The notes under the pieces were generated by a model. That model was given only the letters and a program-made list of their open reading frames with translations. It did not search any database and was not told the DNA's origin. From Paroedura picta (lineage: Eukaryota; Chordata; Lepidosauria; Squamata; Gekkonidae), in assembly GCF_049243985.1 (NCBI RefSeq), contig NC_135384.1:13140501-13204500 (forward strand): a DNA stretch of 64,000 nucleotides. Reading direction: 5' to 3'. Position numbers and translations under genes: made by a program. Positions 46,645 through 58,900 of this stretch are shown here, in pieces; position 1 is the first letter of the stretch; each line of letters begins with the position of its first letter.

Positions 46645-47113
46645 CAGTCCTTTCCAGGTAATGTCAGTTACCAGTAAACACAGAGGGGTAGCAGCTAGGC
46701 TATCTTCCTTCTTTCTTCAGTTAGGGCTGAACAAAATGATATTTATCCTGATATGCTCCTGACATTTTGCTAGAATTACTGAATATCACCCACCCTAATG
46801 AGGGGGAGATGTTTTATTTCTCTTGAATAAAATTTGCTTGTATTTTAACTTCTGTTCATTAGGGGGAAATAATGATTATTTTTGACTTTTGGTTATTCTC
46901 CCTAGTTAGTTGTTCTGAGGTTCCTGGAGGCATTACCAGTTATACCTTATCATCCCCTACCCTTCACTGTGGGTTCAATAATTAATTCTCTCTACATGGT
47001 CTTAATTGGATGCTATTGGGCTAACATAACATCATAGCCATTTGGGAAGGCTCTTTTGTGGGGATGATAAAAAAACCTCTCAGTGAAAAACAAAATATAC
47101 ATGACATGACATA

Positions 47114-47294
47114 GACCGTTTATGCACTGGGAACTTCACTGCCCCAGCTCCCATGCACGAGCACAAATTGGAGTCGGATGAAGTGCACTGAGCCAAATGC
47201 TCCCCCATGTGATTGTAGGAGGAGGTGGGGCAACCTGCCATGACTAAAACTCCAGCCTGCAGCCCAGCATGAAACCTCCAGTGCGTAAACGGTC
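47114..47294 (+). mobile_element. 181-bp MITE, copy 2
   Basis: The ends GACCGTTTATGCACTGG and CCAGTGCGTAAACGGTC are inverted repeats with one mismatch. 'ata' flanks both sides (47,111-47,113 and 47,295-47,297). The empty site survives at about 29,712, which shows the precise insertion and a 3-bp duplication. The element is inverted relative to 4,471-4,651. The superfamily is not assigned. Confidence 0.75.
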
Positions 47295-47751
47295 ATATGT
47301 ATGACATATACATATATGAAAATTTTCTTTTTTGAGGTCAATGACAAGGATGGCCTATTTCCACCAGCTCAGGAACTACATTAATTAATTATTCTGATGA
47401 GAGATGCCTTTTTTCTTTCCTTTTATTATCGTGCTCAATTGTTGGATTTCCATTTTACACATTCCCACTGCTTATGTTCCCAAGCTCTATTTTTATATTA
47501 CACTGATGTTAACATAATATCAAGTTAGCAGATCAATGTAATGTGAGAGAATTAGTTCCAAGGTTACAGAAATAAAGTTTTGCTGCTCTTAATCATGCAA
47601 GTGTAAGGTACATTGATTTAACTGAACATACACAAAGCACATGTCTAAGGATATGTTCAATAAGTTACACTATCAGCTATAAGACCCTTTACTCAGTCCT
47701 TTGCTTAGGATTCCCTATGTTGGTTTGTATATGTTAGTCATAATTGTTTGT

Positions 47752-48040
47752 TTTTGCTCTGCTGGGTGCCATTTCCAGTTCTCACAGGCTTCTCTCAGCT
47801 CAACCTTGCTCACAAGGTGTCTGTTATTGGAAGAAAATGGGAAGGCAATTTGAAAGTACTTTGAGACACTTGAGGTCTGCTGGGTCACTGTGGCCTATTC
47901 CCAATTCTCTCAGACTTCTCACAGCTCCACATCCATCACAGGTTGTCTATTGTGGGGAAACGAAGGGAAAAGGTGTTTATAAACCACTTTGAGGCTCCTT
48001 TGGGTACTAAACAGCAGGGTACAAGAATCCAGTTCTTCTT
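47752..48040 (+). repeat. Two Sauria SINE 3' parts in a row (D-E copy)
   Basis: It is the counterpart of 30,240-30,522, with the same order and the same missing tRNA heads. Confidence 0.6.
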
Positions 48041-49757
48041 CAAAGGAACAACCATGAAAGAAGCATGTAACATTTTATCAACAGTGAAAAAAGTGAGACA
48101 GAAGGAGCAAGGCGGACACCTGTGTACTGTGACTACCCCTTGTGGATTAGGGAAAGGGGACGTTTTGGAGTATGTGTCCTAATTCACACAAGAAGGGAAA
48201 TGCGACTGAATGCAGAACCGGAAGGAATTGGTTGTCATGTAATCTCCCCCTAAGAAGAGTCCCCAGTCTGATTTTCTCTTCACCTATCTGAAGACATGGC
48301 TCTTAAAAGCTCATCTGAAACAACTATGCCAAAATTCCCAAAGCTAAGTCCTCTCCCACACTCAACTAACATTCCAAATCACAGGTTTCTGACCCCCATC
48401 TCTCCACACCCGCAACCTCATTTGCCACCATGCCATTACAACCCCCCCACACACACACACAAACACACAACAGACATATTCAACCTTTACAAACTGGACA
48501 ACCCCTCCCTTTCCTCTTACCAATGCCAAGCTCTCTCCATCTTAATAGTTCTCTTCCTTTTTACCTCCCTCTCTCTTTGCTATCCCCCACCCTGCTAGCT
48601 CCTGTTGTATCAGCTACAAGGAGCTTTAATTCTAGTATATTATATAATCAGATTTGAGTATGCACTTTATTTCTAATAACATCAGATTGTCCCCATATTT
48701 AGGATGAAACATCTCAAACTGATTTTGTCAAATAACCATAGAGACCATAGAGGTTAAATGGCAGATTAGTTTGGCCAATCATTAGAGTATTCAAGTACTG
48801 GTCTAATGATACATAAGGCATTTTCTTTATTTCTCCTGCATATATTTTGTTGATTTTAAAATTTAGAAGCTATGTAACATTGTCTTTGCTAATCTTCATA
48901 ATTTTAAAAAGAGATTTTAATATAGATAATGATTTCTTCATACTTTGGTAGCATTTCCTTTTATCTTTGTATCTATTTGTCAACAACCATGAATCAGGTT
49001 TGAATTTGAAGGTCAAGAAGATGCAGGGCTGGCCTGGATTGCCCTTTGTGGTCAGTTCCAACTCTGTGAGTCTCATACTTTTCATAGAGTTTCTAGTTAC
49101 AGAAGACCAACTCCCACTTCTAAGAAGTACTAGACATCATTGGGAGCTCTATGCTCAGAATTTACAGTACTTAGGCAATGCCTTCTTTATCTTTCCTCCA
49201 GGAAATTTTCCCCCAGCCCTGGTACTCCTGCCCTTTTCCTTTCACTGTCCAAAAGCCCTTGAGTCAGACCTAAATTGTAACAGAGAAGGTCATCTTTACT
49301 GTTTCACTTGTTAAAGTCTAGTTTTCCTGATTTCTTTTCTCATTGTTCATTACAAGTCTGATTACCACTGAGGAAGCCAAGATTACATATCTGCTAAGGT
49401 CCAGTAAACGTATTGTCTTCTGCAAAGTCGCAGAAAACAAGTTAATCTGAGGAGTCCAATAACCTTCCCTGTAATTAGCAAATTCATTCTCATTACTTCC
49501 ACTTGTTCTTGCTCAATCCCATAGGATCTCTAGTGATTACTGGGAAGGGTGAAAAGCACTCAAAGATGGCATTGGTGTGCCCTCAGTCTAAGACAAGCGC
49601 ACGGCTGTTTATTCAGTGATGCTCTACACTGTACCATCCTGGCTTTGGAACACTCTAGTGAGTTTGCTTCAATCTCAAGATGTGCTGCTCAGGAATGCTG
49701 GAATGTTCACAATGTGACCAGATGAATTGGTGTCTACAAGAAAGATTTCCATGCAAG

Positions 49758-49975
49758 ATGGTGCTATTTGTCACTTCCCTATTAGTGCTGCTGGGGCAGG
49801 AGGCATGCGAATCTGTGTCCGTCCAGTGCTTGACTAGACACCCACTTCCTATTGTTCACAAGTATTACCAATCAGGAGACCTCCTCATTGCTGGCGTCAT
49901 TTCTCTCATTTTTCAGATTTCAGATACCATCGGATTTGAAGGATATCCCTCTCCCAGTTCCTCAGATTCAAACTT
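49758..49975 (+). CDS. Gene E exon 1 (signal peptide)
   Basis: The exon is 218 bp: [20 protein letters not shown], then [20 protein letters not shown], and ends SSSDSNL. The donor is 'gtaaga'. Confidence 0.93.
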
Positions 49976-52900
49976 GTAAGAAAGATTTTTCCCCATAGAT
50001 TTATTATTTTTAAAGAATGTAATGAAATACTCCATATATGCTCCCATATGCGTGGTCTCCCTTCTAGTGAATCACTGCCTTGCAATACATTAATTCCTTA
50101 AGCAAATCAATGCTTTAATTTAAGGAATCCCAAATTAGGCTATTAAGTTAATGATGGAATCTTATCTCTGACTGAAGGAGCATTCCAGGAGTAGAACACA
50201 GTTACACAGGTCAAGAGTACATGGTTAGTCGAACAGAAGCTTTAGCCCAATCAATATGTTTATACCCTGAAAGGAAGGGATGTGGCTCAGTACTACAAGA
50301 TCTATTTTGAATGTAAAAAGTGTGGATTTGATCCTTGGCATATTCAGTTAAAGGATTTTAGAGTACATTAAGGAAGAACCTGTGACTGGGATAATGGGAT
50401 GAATGAATGAATGAATGAATGAATCGATAATCGTTACTTTGAGGGACCAAAGATCAGAGTCCCTATAAGTCAGGTTCAAATATACCTGTGTCTCAAATAT
50501 AAGCTTCCTAAAATGTATGGAGGTAGCCTGTCAAATTTAGCACCCCATGGGTACGTTTCTCTAGCATAGACAACACATCAGAGATTACGTACACTCTGTA
50601 TTAGACTTCCATAAACACTGGAAAGGTCATTTTCATTTTATTGCCAGTATATATGTCTTTAAAGGAAGAAATATCAGAACCGTTGGAACTGTTATTTGGA
50701 GAAGCCAGATTTTCCAGATGTGGTAGCCCTCATAATTGTCAGGCAGAAGGGTAATTTATTTTGTTTTCATTCTGTTTATTTGATAAAGCAAGCTGTTGCT
50801 GAAATGCATACAATATCATCTTCTTAAGTCAACTTGCTGGAATGCAGCATCTCTCTCTCTCTCTCTCTCTCTCTCCTTGCAGAGTATATATTCAGCTTTA
50901 CCAGAACATCCTGGCTTTGGTGTTTGCTGTAAAGGAGATCAATGAACATCCTCAACTCTTACCCAACAGCACTTTGGGTATCCACATGTACAATAACTAT
51001 TTTAGCCCAAGATTGACTTATCATGCAGCCCTGGAACTTCTCTCCACAAAGGGAAGGTTCATTCCGAACTACAAGTGTGACAACCAGAACAAATTTGCTG
51101 CAGTGTTGGGGGGACCAAACTCGGATTTATGTTTCTACGTGGCAGACATTCTGGGCCTTTTCAAGGTTCCTCAGGTAAAATGGTCATTAACATTTCCATT
51201 AACATTTCATTTGCTTGAAGAAGTGGTGTCAGGGTCTGAAGGCCAAAACTAGCCTGTATGAAATATCAAAGGTACATCCCTTATTACAGTACACCCCTTT
51301 TGTAGAAAACAGTTTCATAATTAGTAATTGAGTATAAGGGGATAAAGGCTATATTATTATTTAAACCTCAAAAAAGTATCTTCAGGAGATTCTGTGCATC
51401 CTTAAGTTCTCCCCACCCTTTCCCTATCTATCAAATGCCCAAGTGCTGTGTTGTTTCAGGGAAGGTTGATGTGGGGTCTTGTGCCTCTGCTCCCTGATAC
51501 AATCTGGCTCCTGCCTGAAATCTCTGTCTCTGAGGCCTTGTGGTTCATGGAATGACAACCAGCCATTAACTTCTTTGCTATTAGAAGATGTTTCATGGTC
51601 TGAAGGCAGAAATTGACCTTGTGAAATACCGGACACACATCGTGCATGCTGACCAAGGAACATCATAGCAATAAGAGAGACAAAATAATTAATGGGTATT
51701 GGTCTAGCTATGCTGACAGTAATCCATATGATAATGGAAGATATTTCTACCATCGCTTAGGGCATGTGATTGGGAAAATTGACTAAAATATACTCTTCAG
51801 CAAAATCACCCCACGAGTTTTCTGATTTTTGGAGGGCAGAATTGTGCTTCCATGTTTTAATCTTACACCACAAAGGATCATCTAGTCTTCTGCTTGACAT
51901 GTGATAGGTTCTTTGGCCTGTGAAATTTTTACATGGCATAGCATTCTAAATTGCTACCATGTCCATGCTGCCACCAAACCTATGTTTATTTTAATTTCCT
52001 AATATCTTATTTTAATAGTTGTGTCCTCTTCAGTTAGAAGTTTCATGGACCAGCATGGAAAAAATATGCAATATGAGGCTGGTGGTGATGATAGTAGTAG
52101 TAGTAATAGTAGCAGCAGCAGCAACAGGAGCATTATTAGTAGTAATAGTAGTAGTAGTAAAAAGTAGGGAATTGGGTGAGAATGTTTGAAAAGTCCATTT
52201 GTTTCTACACATTATTTTTACATGAAAGCTTTCCCATATTCTGATGTTTACTGAAAAGAAGTCAAAGGGTTTTTTTTTTACTTTGTAAGTTCTTGTGAGA
52301 CCTTCAAAGTGTAACTCTTTTACAGCAGATAATGTTACTCATTGATTGAAATTGTGGAGTGCTTCTAGCCCTGACCTTAATGGCCTAGAATGATCAAATC
52401 TTGGAAGTTAATTTGGTTTGGCCAGCTTAGTAATAATTCAGTTGTCATATTTTATGTTCCTTTTTGATATGGTGAAAATATATTTCATTAAAAAAAGAAA
52501 AATGTACTAGTTCCAACAACAAACTGGCTGGTTTTAATTCTCAAACAATGAAAGCTGTTTTGAACACCTTGAGCCGGCTGCTGGGATCAAACTCCCAGTC
52601 TCATGGTCAGAGCTTCAGACAGCATGTTGGCTGCCTTACCACTACAAGAGGCTCTTCTTTAGGATAGAGGAAGTGCCAAATTCAAGAGAACTTGGGGAAA
52701 AATAGGCCTCATCTAAGAGCGCTACTAGACATTTATTGTCAGAGAACTGAAGCCATAAATATGATACCATCATGGATATTCATTAAATTCCTAGGCCAAC
52801 TTTTTTGGCTTCCCAATTTTAAAATGGAATTGACATGAATCTCCTTACATTACCATTGCAATAGCTACAGTTATTTATTTTTGATGTGGAAACACATCTA

Positions 52901-55900
52901 CTGGTACAACCCCTGAAATGGAATTGACTACGTATGTGACGTCTGTTTGTTCCACCCCAAGGAACACGTCAGTAGATGATGATGAAGAAGAAGAATTGGT
53001 TCTTATATGCCACTTTTCTCTCCCTGAAGGAGGCTCAAAGTGGATTACAATCGCCTTCCCTTTCCTCTCCCCACAACAGACACCCTGTGAGGTGCATGAG
53101 GCTGAGAGGGCCCTGATATCACTGCTTGGTTTTATCTGTGCCATGGCGAGCCCAAGGTCACCCAGCTGGTTGCATGTGGGGGAGTGCAGAATTAAACCTG
53201 ACATGCCAGATTAGAAGTCTGTACTCCTAACCACTACACCAAACTGGCTCTCTAGATGTGTGGACTCCTGTGGACTTGAAAGATGGCAGAGGTGCAGCAA
53301 GTAGGGCTCAGTACTGGTCTTTGCAGGTGCCACTATGCAAATTCCTCCTGCAACTGCATAAGATGTGCAGTGGTAGCAGTGCCTGATGACGCCCAACTTT
53401 GAGGCCTGCTTCCTGTGCTACCACATTCCCTGCTGCCCATTTTGCAAGGCTTGCCCCAACATCAGGAGTGTGGACTCAGCCTCTGAAGATGCATGACAGC
53501 AGTGGTAACAATGAATGGGCTAAAAGGCCTCAAGCTAGACCCATTCCTCTGGTGGCCACAGAAGATGGCAGCTGGCCAGATGAGGCACTGAGCCCTACTT
53601 GTTGTGCCATCTCCATCCATTTTTCACAGCCATCCCCACAATTAGGAATGCAGGGTTAAGTGTAGAACATAGGTGGCTGAGGCGATAGCAGTGCATCAAG
53701 TCAGGCTAAACACCATCCCTGCCCAGCCATCACTGCCTCCACTGCCCATCTTCCATGCCTAGCCCTGCAATCCTTCAACCATCAGTTCATTGCAGATCAT
53801 GTGTTTCCACATAATCTGATTCTTAAAAATGTTATTAAATTATGTTTTGATTTCTAGGCCACTCCTACTCACAAGCAGGCTTAGGGTGACTCACAACATA
53901 TGAAAGTTTCAGATTGCGACATTTAAAACAATTTAAAGTCAATATTTATGCTGATTCGCAGCTCCCTGTGCCTTCTTAATTGGCTCATTAATTGGTATCA
54001 CATAATTCCATAGTCTTGTCGGGGGGTGATATGGTAGGTGGGAGAAGAAAGAGGGGACCTCAAGAAGAAGAGGAATCAGGGATGAAGGCCATAGTAGTTC
54101 TTTTTTTGTCCTGGCTCCAACAATAGACCTGGTGGAAGAGTACCAATTTCCACAGCCTAAATGACTTTGTTAGTTCCACCATAGCCAGGGTCTTTGTGAA
54201 CAGATGCTATATATTTTCCATTAAATTACAAACAATTTCCAGTGCCATCAACAAAGAGATTTCAATGTGAGAAGTAGCTATAGTTTAATGGTGGTACTTG
54301 GTAGTCTCCCATCCAAATCCGGATTCTGCTTACCTTGGGAGATATGATGATAATGGTCTATACCGTGCTGTATTCCCTTCCTTTACATGCTAAGTATCAT
54401 TAATGAACACTACTCTGTGAAGCCAAAAGTTATATTTCAGATGTTGGTATCAAGTGGTAAAATGTAGCATTGACATAATTTGTCCCTGGCATATTGATCA
54501 ACGCAGGGATGATTGGATTAGGAAATAATTCTGGCTCTCTCCTTCCTTTCCTTCAGCTCCTCTATGGTTCTGCTCCAGTGATGACCAACAAATTTGAAGG
54601 GGCTTTCCTTTACTCGTTATTCCCCAGTTGGACCAGTCAGTACATGGGGATTATGAAATTACTGCTTTATTTCCAATGGATATGGATTGGGGTGCTCCAT
54701 GGGAATGATGACTATGGGCAGCAATTTGTACAAGAGGTGTTACCCATATTTTCAGAGCGTGGTATCTGCTGTGATTTCATAGCAAATTTTCCACAAATGA
54801 CTTTTTCTAGTTCTGTATCTGAAATGGAAGAAGGAAACTATAAAATATCCACAGTTGTCATGGGAAGCACAGCCAAAGTTGTGGTGGTACATGGCGAAAT
54901 TGAAATCATGGTTGTTTTTCGAATATTGCTCAAGGCTGATGAATTTTATGAAATACAAAGAAGGACAAAAGCCAAAGTCTGGATTTTGACTGCTCAGGTG
55001 GATTTCACTTCACTTCAATTTCAAAGAAATTGGAAGTTCGACTTCATCCACGGTGCTTTATCCTTTGTAGTTCCCTCCAGGGACGTATCAGGATTTGATC
55101 AGTTTCTCCGGGAAAGGGACCCCATGTCTGAAAATGAGGATGGCTTAATTGCAGACTTCTGGAAACAAGCCTTTGGCTGTTCACTGCCCAGGACCCCAGA
55201 ACTCATGACTGATGAGGAAATCTGCACTGGTGAGGAGAAGCTGGAGAGTCTTCCTGGTTCAGTCTTTGAAATGAGCATGACTGTCCACAGCTACAGCATC
55301 TATATTGCTGTATATGTGGTGGCACATGCATTACATGACATGTATTCATCCATGCTGAGACACAGAGCACTGGCTGATGGAGGGAGAAGAAAATTTCTGG
55401 CTCGAAAGCCATGGCAGGTAAGGGGTAGAAGGAACTTCAAATCGGGGGGGGGGGGGAGGGGGATAGGTCACCAGAATTGGAGATCAGACAGTCATAACTG
55501 AGGGAAAGGGGACCCAGACTGCAAAATATACACTTGGCTCAAAAGCAGACATTCTACTAATTAAGCATCTACCATAACTATTCAGTTCTTACATTTAATG
55601 GGTGGGTGGCTAAGATACATGCCCTTTTTTTAGCACACAAATGATCTCAGGTTCAGTCCCCAGAACCACCAGTTAAAGAATCTCACTGTATTTGTAGATT
55701 AAGAACTCAGCTTGAGACACAAGAATGCTGCTGCCAATCTGAGTAAACAGTACTGACAGCAGTTTTAATTCTGTTTAAGGTAGCTGCCTGTCCATTAATA
55801 GAACCACAACTGGATTCTTTGCACTATGCTGAACTGCTATAATGAAGTACTAATATTCTTATATATGTATCTAGTTCCATGAATTTTTGAAAAGAGTGTC

Positions 55901-58900
55901 ATTCAACAACAGTGCTGGGAACCTGGTTTCCATTGGTCAGAAAGGGGAGATTGAGGCTGGACTTGATATTATCAACTGGGTGACATTTCCCAACGAGTCT
56001 TTTCTCCGAGCCAAAGTTGGAAGAATTTGCTCAAAAGCTCCAGAAGACAACATGTTCACTCTTTATGATGATGCAATCATTTGGCCTCGAATATTTAACC
56101 AGGTGGGCTCTATATGCTTTTCAGAGCATATTATTTTCCTTTCTTGGAGTTTCATTAATGGTACCTAGTTCCAGTTCTGGAACAGTTCTTCCTCTGTTGT
56201 CTGCTAATCAGACAAGTCACATTCTGATCATTTTTTTTTCAATTTTCAATGGAAGGATTGCAAAACCTTGTTCATAGTTTACGACAAATCCTTTTCTTTT
56301 TGTATCTTTGTTGATTTGTCTGGGAATAATTCTTACAACAAAAAAATGGTCCATAATTGGAATAGTCATGTAGTGCCTTGATCTATATGGCCCATCCTAG
56401 CCCTATAACATCAGATACGAGGTTCCCCCTAGTTAATACTTGGATGCAAGATCACCAAGAAATTCAGGGATGCTGCACCGGCAGCCAATGGAAAACCACC
56501 CTTGATCATCTGTTGCCTTGGAAAGATCCTGTAAGTATGTTGTGACATGATGGCACTTCCCATCTTCTGGTAGCAGTCATATTTTCATTTCCTTGAGATC
56601 TGTATAGTATGTATTTGTAGTGATAGATTTATTTGTATAAAGCCATAGGCTTTTACAAAATATAAAAATATAAATTTATAAACAGTAAAATTGAATACAA
56701 AGAACTGTATAAAAATATAAAATTTAAGACCAAAGAACTGAAACAGCATACATGAGTACAAAGTGCAAGAGTATTAAGAGCCTGACTTACCAATATTGGC
56801 CCTAATTTTCCTTGCAGCCAAAGCAAAAAGAATGGTTTTGTATGTTACTTTATATCTGTATAGTATATGAAAATCTATTATTCAAGTATCCCATTGCTTA
56901 TCAAATGTGTCCCAGAAGATATGTTTTTAGACCATGACAGTAGAAGCCGTTTAAAGGTAAAGGTATCCCCTGTGCAAGCACCAAGTCATGTGCCCGGGGT
57001 GACGCCCTCCAGCGTTTTCTTGGCAGACTCAATACGGGGTGGTTTGCCAGTGCCTTCCCCAGTCATTACCATTTACCCCCCAGAAAGCTGGGTACTCATT
57101 TTACCGACCTCGGAAGGATGGAAGGCTGAGTCAACCTTGAGCCAGCTGCTGGGATCAAACTCCCAGCCTCATGGGCAGAGCTTCAGACTACATGTCTGCT
57201 GCCTTACCACTCTGCGCCACAAGAGGCTCTTGGAAGCCGTTTAGTTACATTTAAAAATGAGTAGTGAAACCCTAACCCTTGAAATATATTTCCAGAATGG
57301 AAAAATAAGCCAGTTCCTGTCTTTCATCCATGAACAGGTACAGCCCCGTTCTCTGTGCAATGACAGATGTCATTCAGGCTACAGTAAGAAAAAGAAAGAA
57401 GGGAAACCATTTTGCTGCTATGATTGCCTTCCATGTCCAGAGGGGAAGATTTCAGTCTTGCAGGGTAAGGGTTATATATACCAGTTTTGTAAAATATTCT
57501 TATTTCTTTCCCTAACATCACATCCCAAACTATTTCATGACTTAGTTTTTGTGATAATTAAACCTATGACTATATCTGCGGTTTTTCATTTTAGGATTAT
57601 TTTTACCCTACAAGGAGTGATGCTGGGAAAACTGGAGGTGTAAGGGAAACACGGGCCAGTGCCTTTTTAGTCCTGGCCCCAACCTGGTGGAATGAGCTCC
57701 CAGGAGAGCTAAGGGCCCTGCCAGATTTGTCAGCCTTCCACAGGGCCTGCAAGATGGAGCTCTTCTGCCAGGCGTATGGTTGAGGCCAGGGCAGAACCTG
57801 GCATTCCAACTAGAACCCCTTCCCACAGTTAGGTAGATCTGCATCCACTCCCTTGTGGAAGAAATTTAAGCTCCAGCTGAACAAGGTGGGAGGGGCCTGG
57901 TTGATTAGAAGTTGTTGTCGCTTGTCATTTATTGTAAAGTGGGGTTTTACTGGTTTTTAACATTTTATTATGTGAACCGCAATGGGTTCTTAGGAAAAAT
58001 GGCGGTACATAAATCAAAATAATAAATAAATATAAGTAAATAAATAAATAAAATTAGCTAAGAAACCTTATTTCCATTTCCATTTTGTTTCCGATGGTGA
58101 GTGGCTACAGAATAGGCCAGGGTTTCGTGAAACCCTAGGGTTACTTGACAGCCTGGATGGGTTTCCTGAATAAGTGGAATTTAATTAATCTTTTATATCT
58201 TTTATATCTTTTTAAAATTTGTTTAGCATCTTTTTGTGATATGACCATATATGGTCATGTGCACTACCTCTCCATGGCCAATGATGGGCCTGGAGGGTGT
58301 AGGAAGGAGAGGTTCCCCAGGTGGTCATGTTTCCCAACCATATTCCAAATGACTGCATGACTTGTATGGGTTCTCCAAGCCTGAATAATGTTTCAGGGAG
58401 TTCTCAACGGTAAAAATGTTGAGAAAGGCTAGAATAGGCTGTTATAAACCCTGGTGTGTGTAATTTTGTGTGACTGAACAGATGAGTAGATGGGAATTAA
58501 TACAATTATAAGATGCTCTGATAGGAGCAAAGATGTGTTCAGTTATGAGGTTTACTTGAACAAGGAAAGAAGTCTTATGTGAACTGAACTGGTCCTTTAT
58601 CATTCATTAGCAAAACATCTACAGGGCCCCTGCTCCCTCCCTCCCAGAAATCCACTCTGTGTTGTGCCCCTGGAACTGTTTGCATTGTTATAGTTACCTT
58701 TGTTACAGTTACTAATGTTAATATTATTATTCTTGTGGTTATCTAAATGTTCCTTGTATTGATGAACATTCTGTGTAAATCGCCCTGAGTCTAAAGAAAG
58801 GGCAGTGTAAAAATATAATAAATAGATTAAATAAATAAATAAATAAATAAACAAACAAACAAACAAACAAACAAACAAACACATAAATAAATAGCATGGG

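Larger units (their letters stand above)
46650..49757. other. Intergenic D-E, after the element (3.1 kb)
   Basis: No gene is visible. The interval repeats C-D closely: the conserved poly(A) signal (46,826-46,831), a MITE (47,114-47,294) absent from C-D, doubled SINE parts (47,752-48,040), a CA tract (about 48,447-48,466), a CR1 remnant (49,010-49,085), and the conserved flank before gene E (about 49,500-49,757). Confidence 0.65.
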
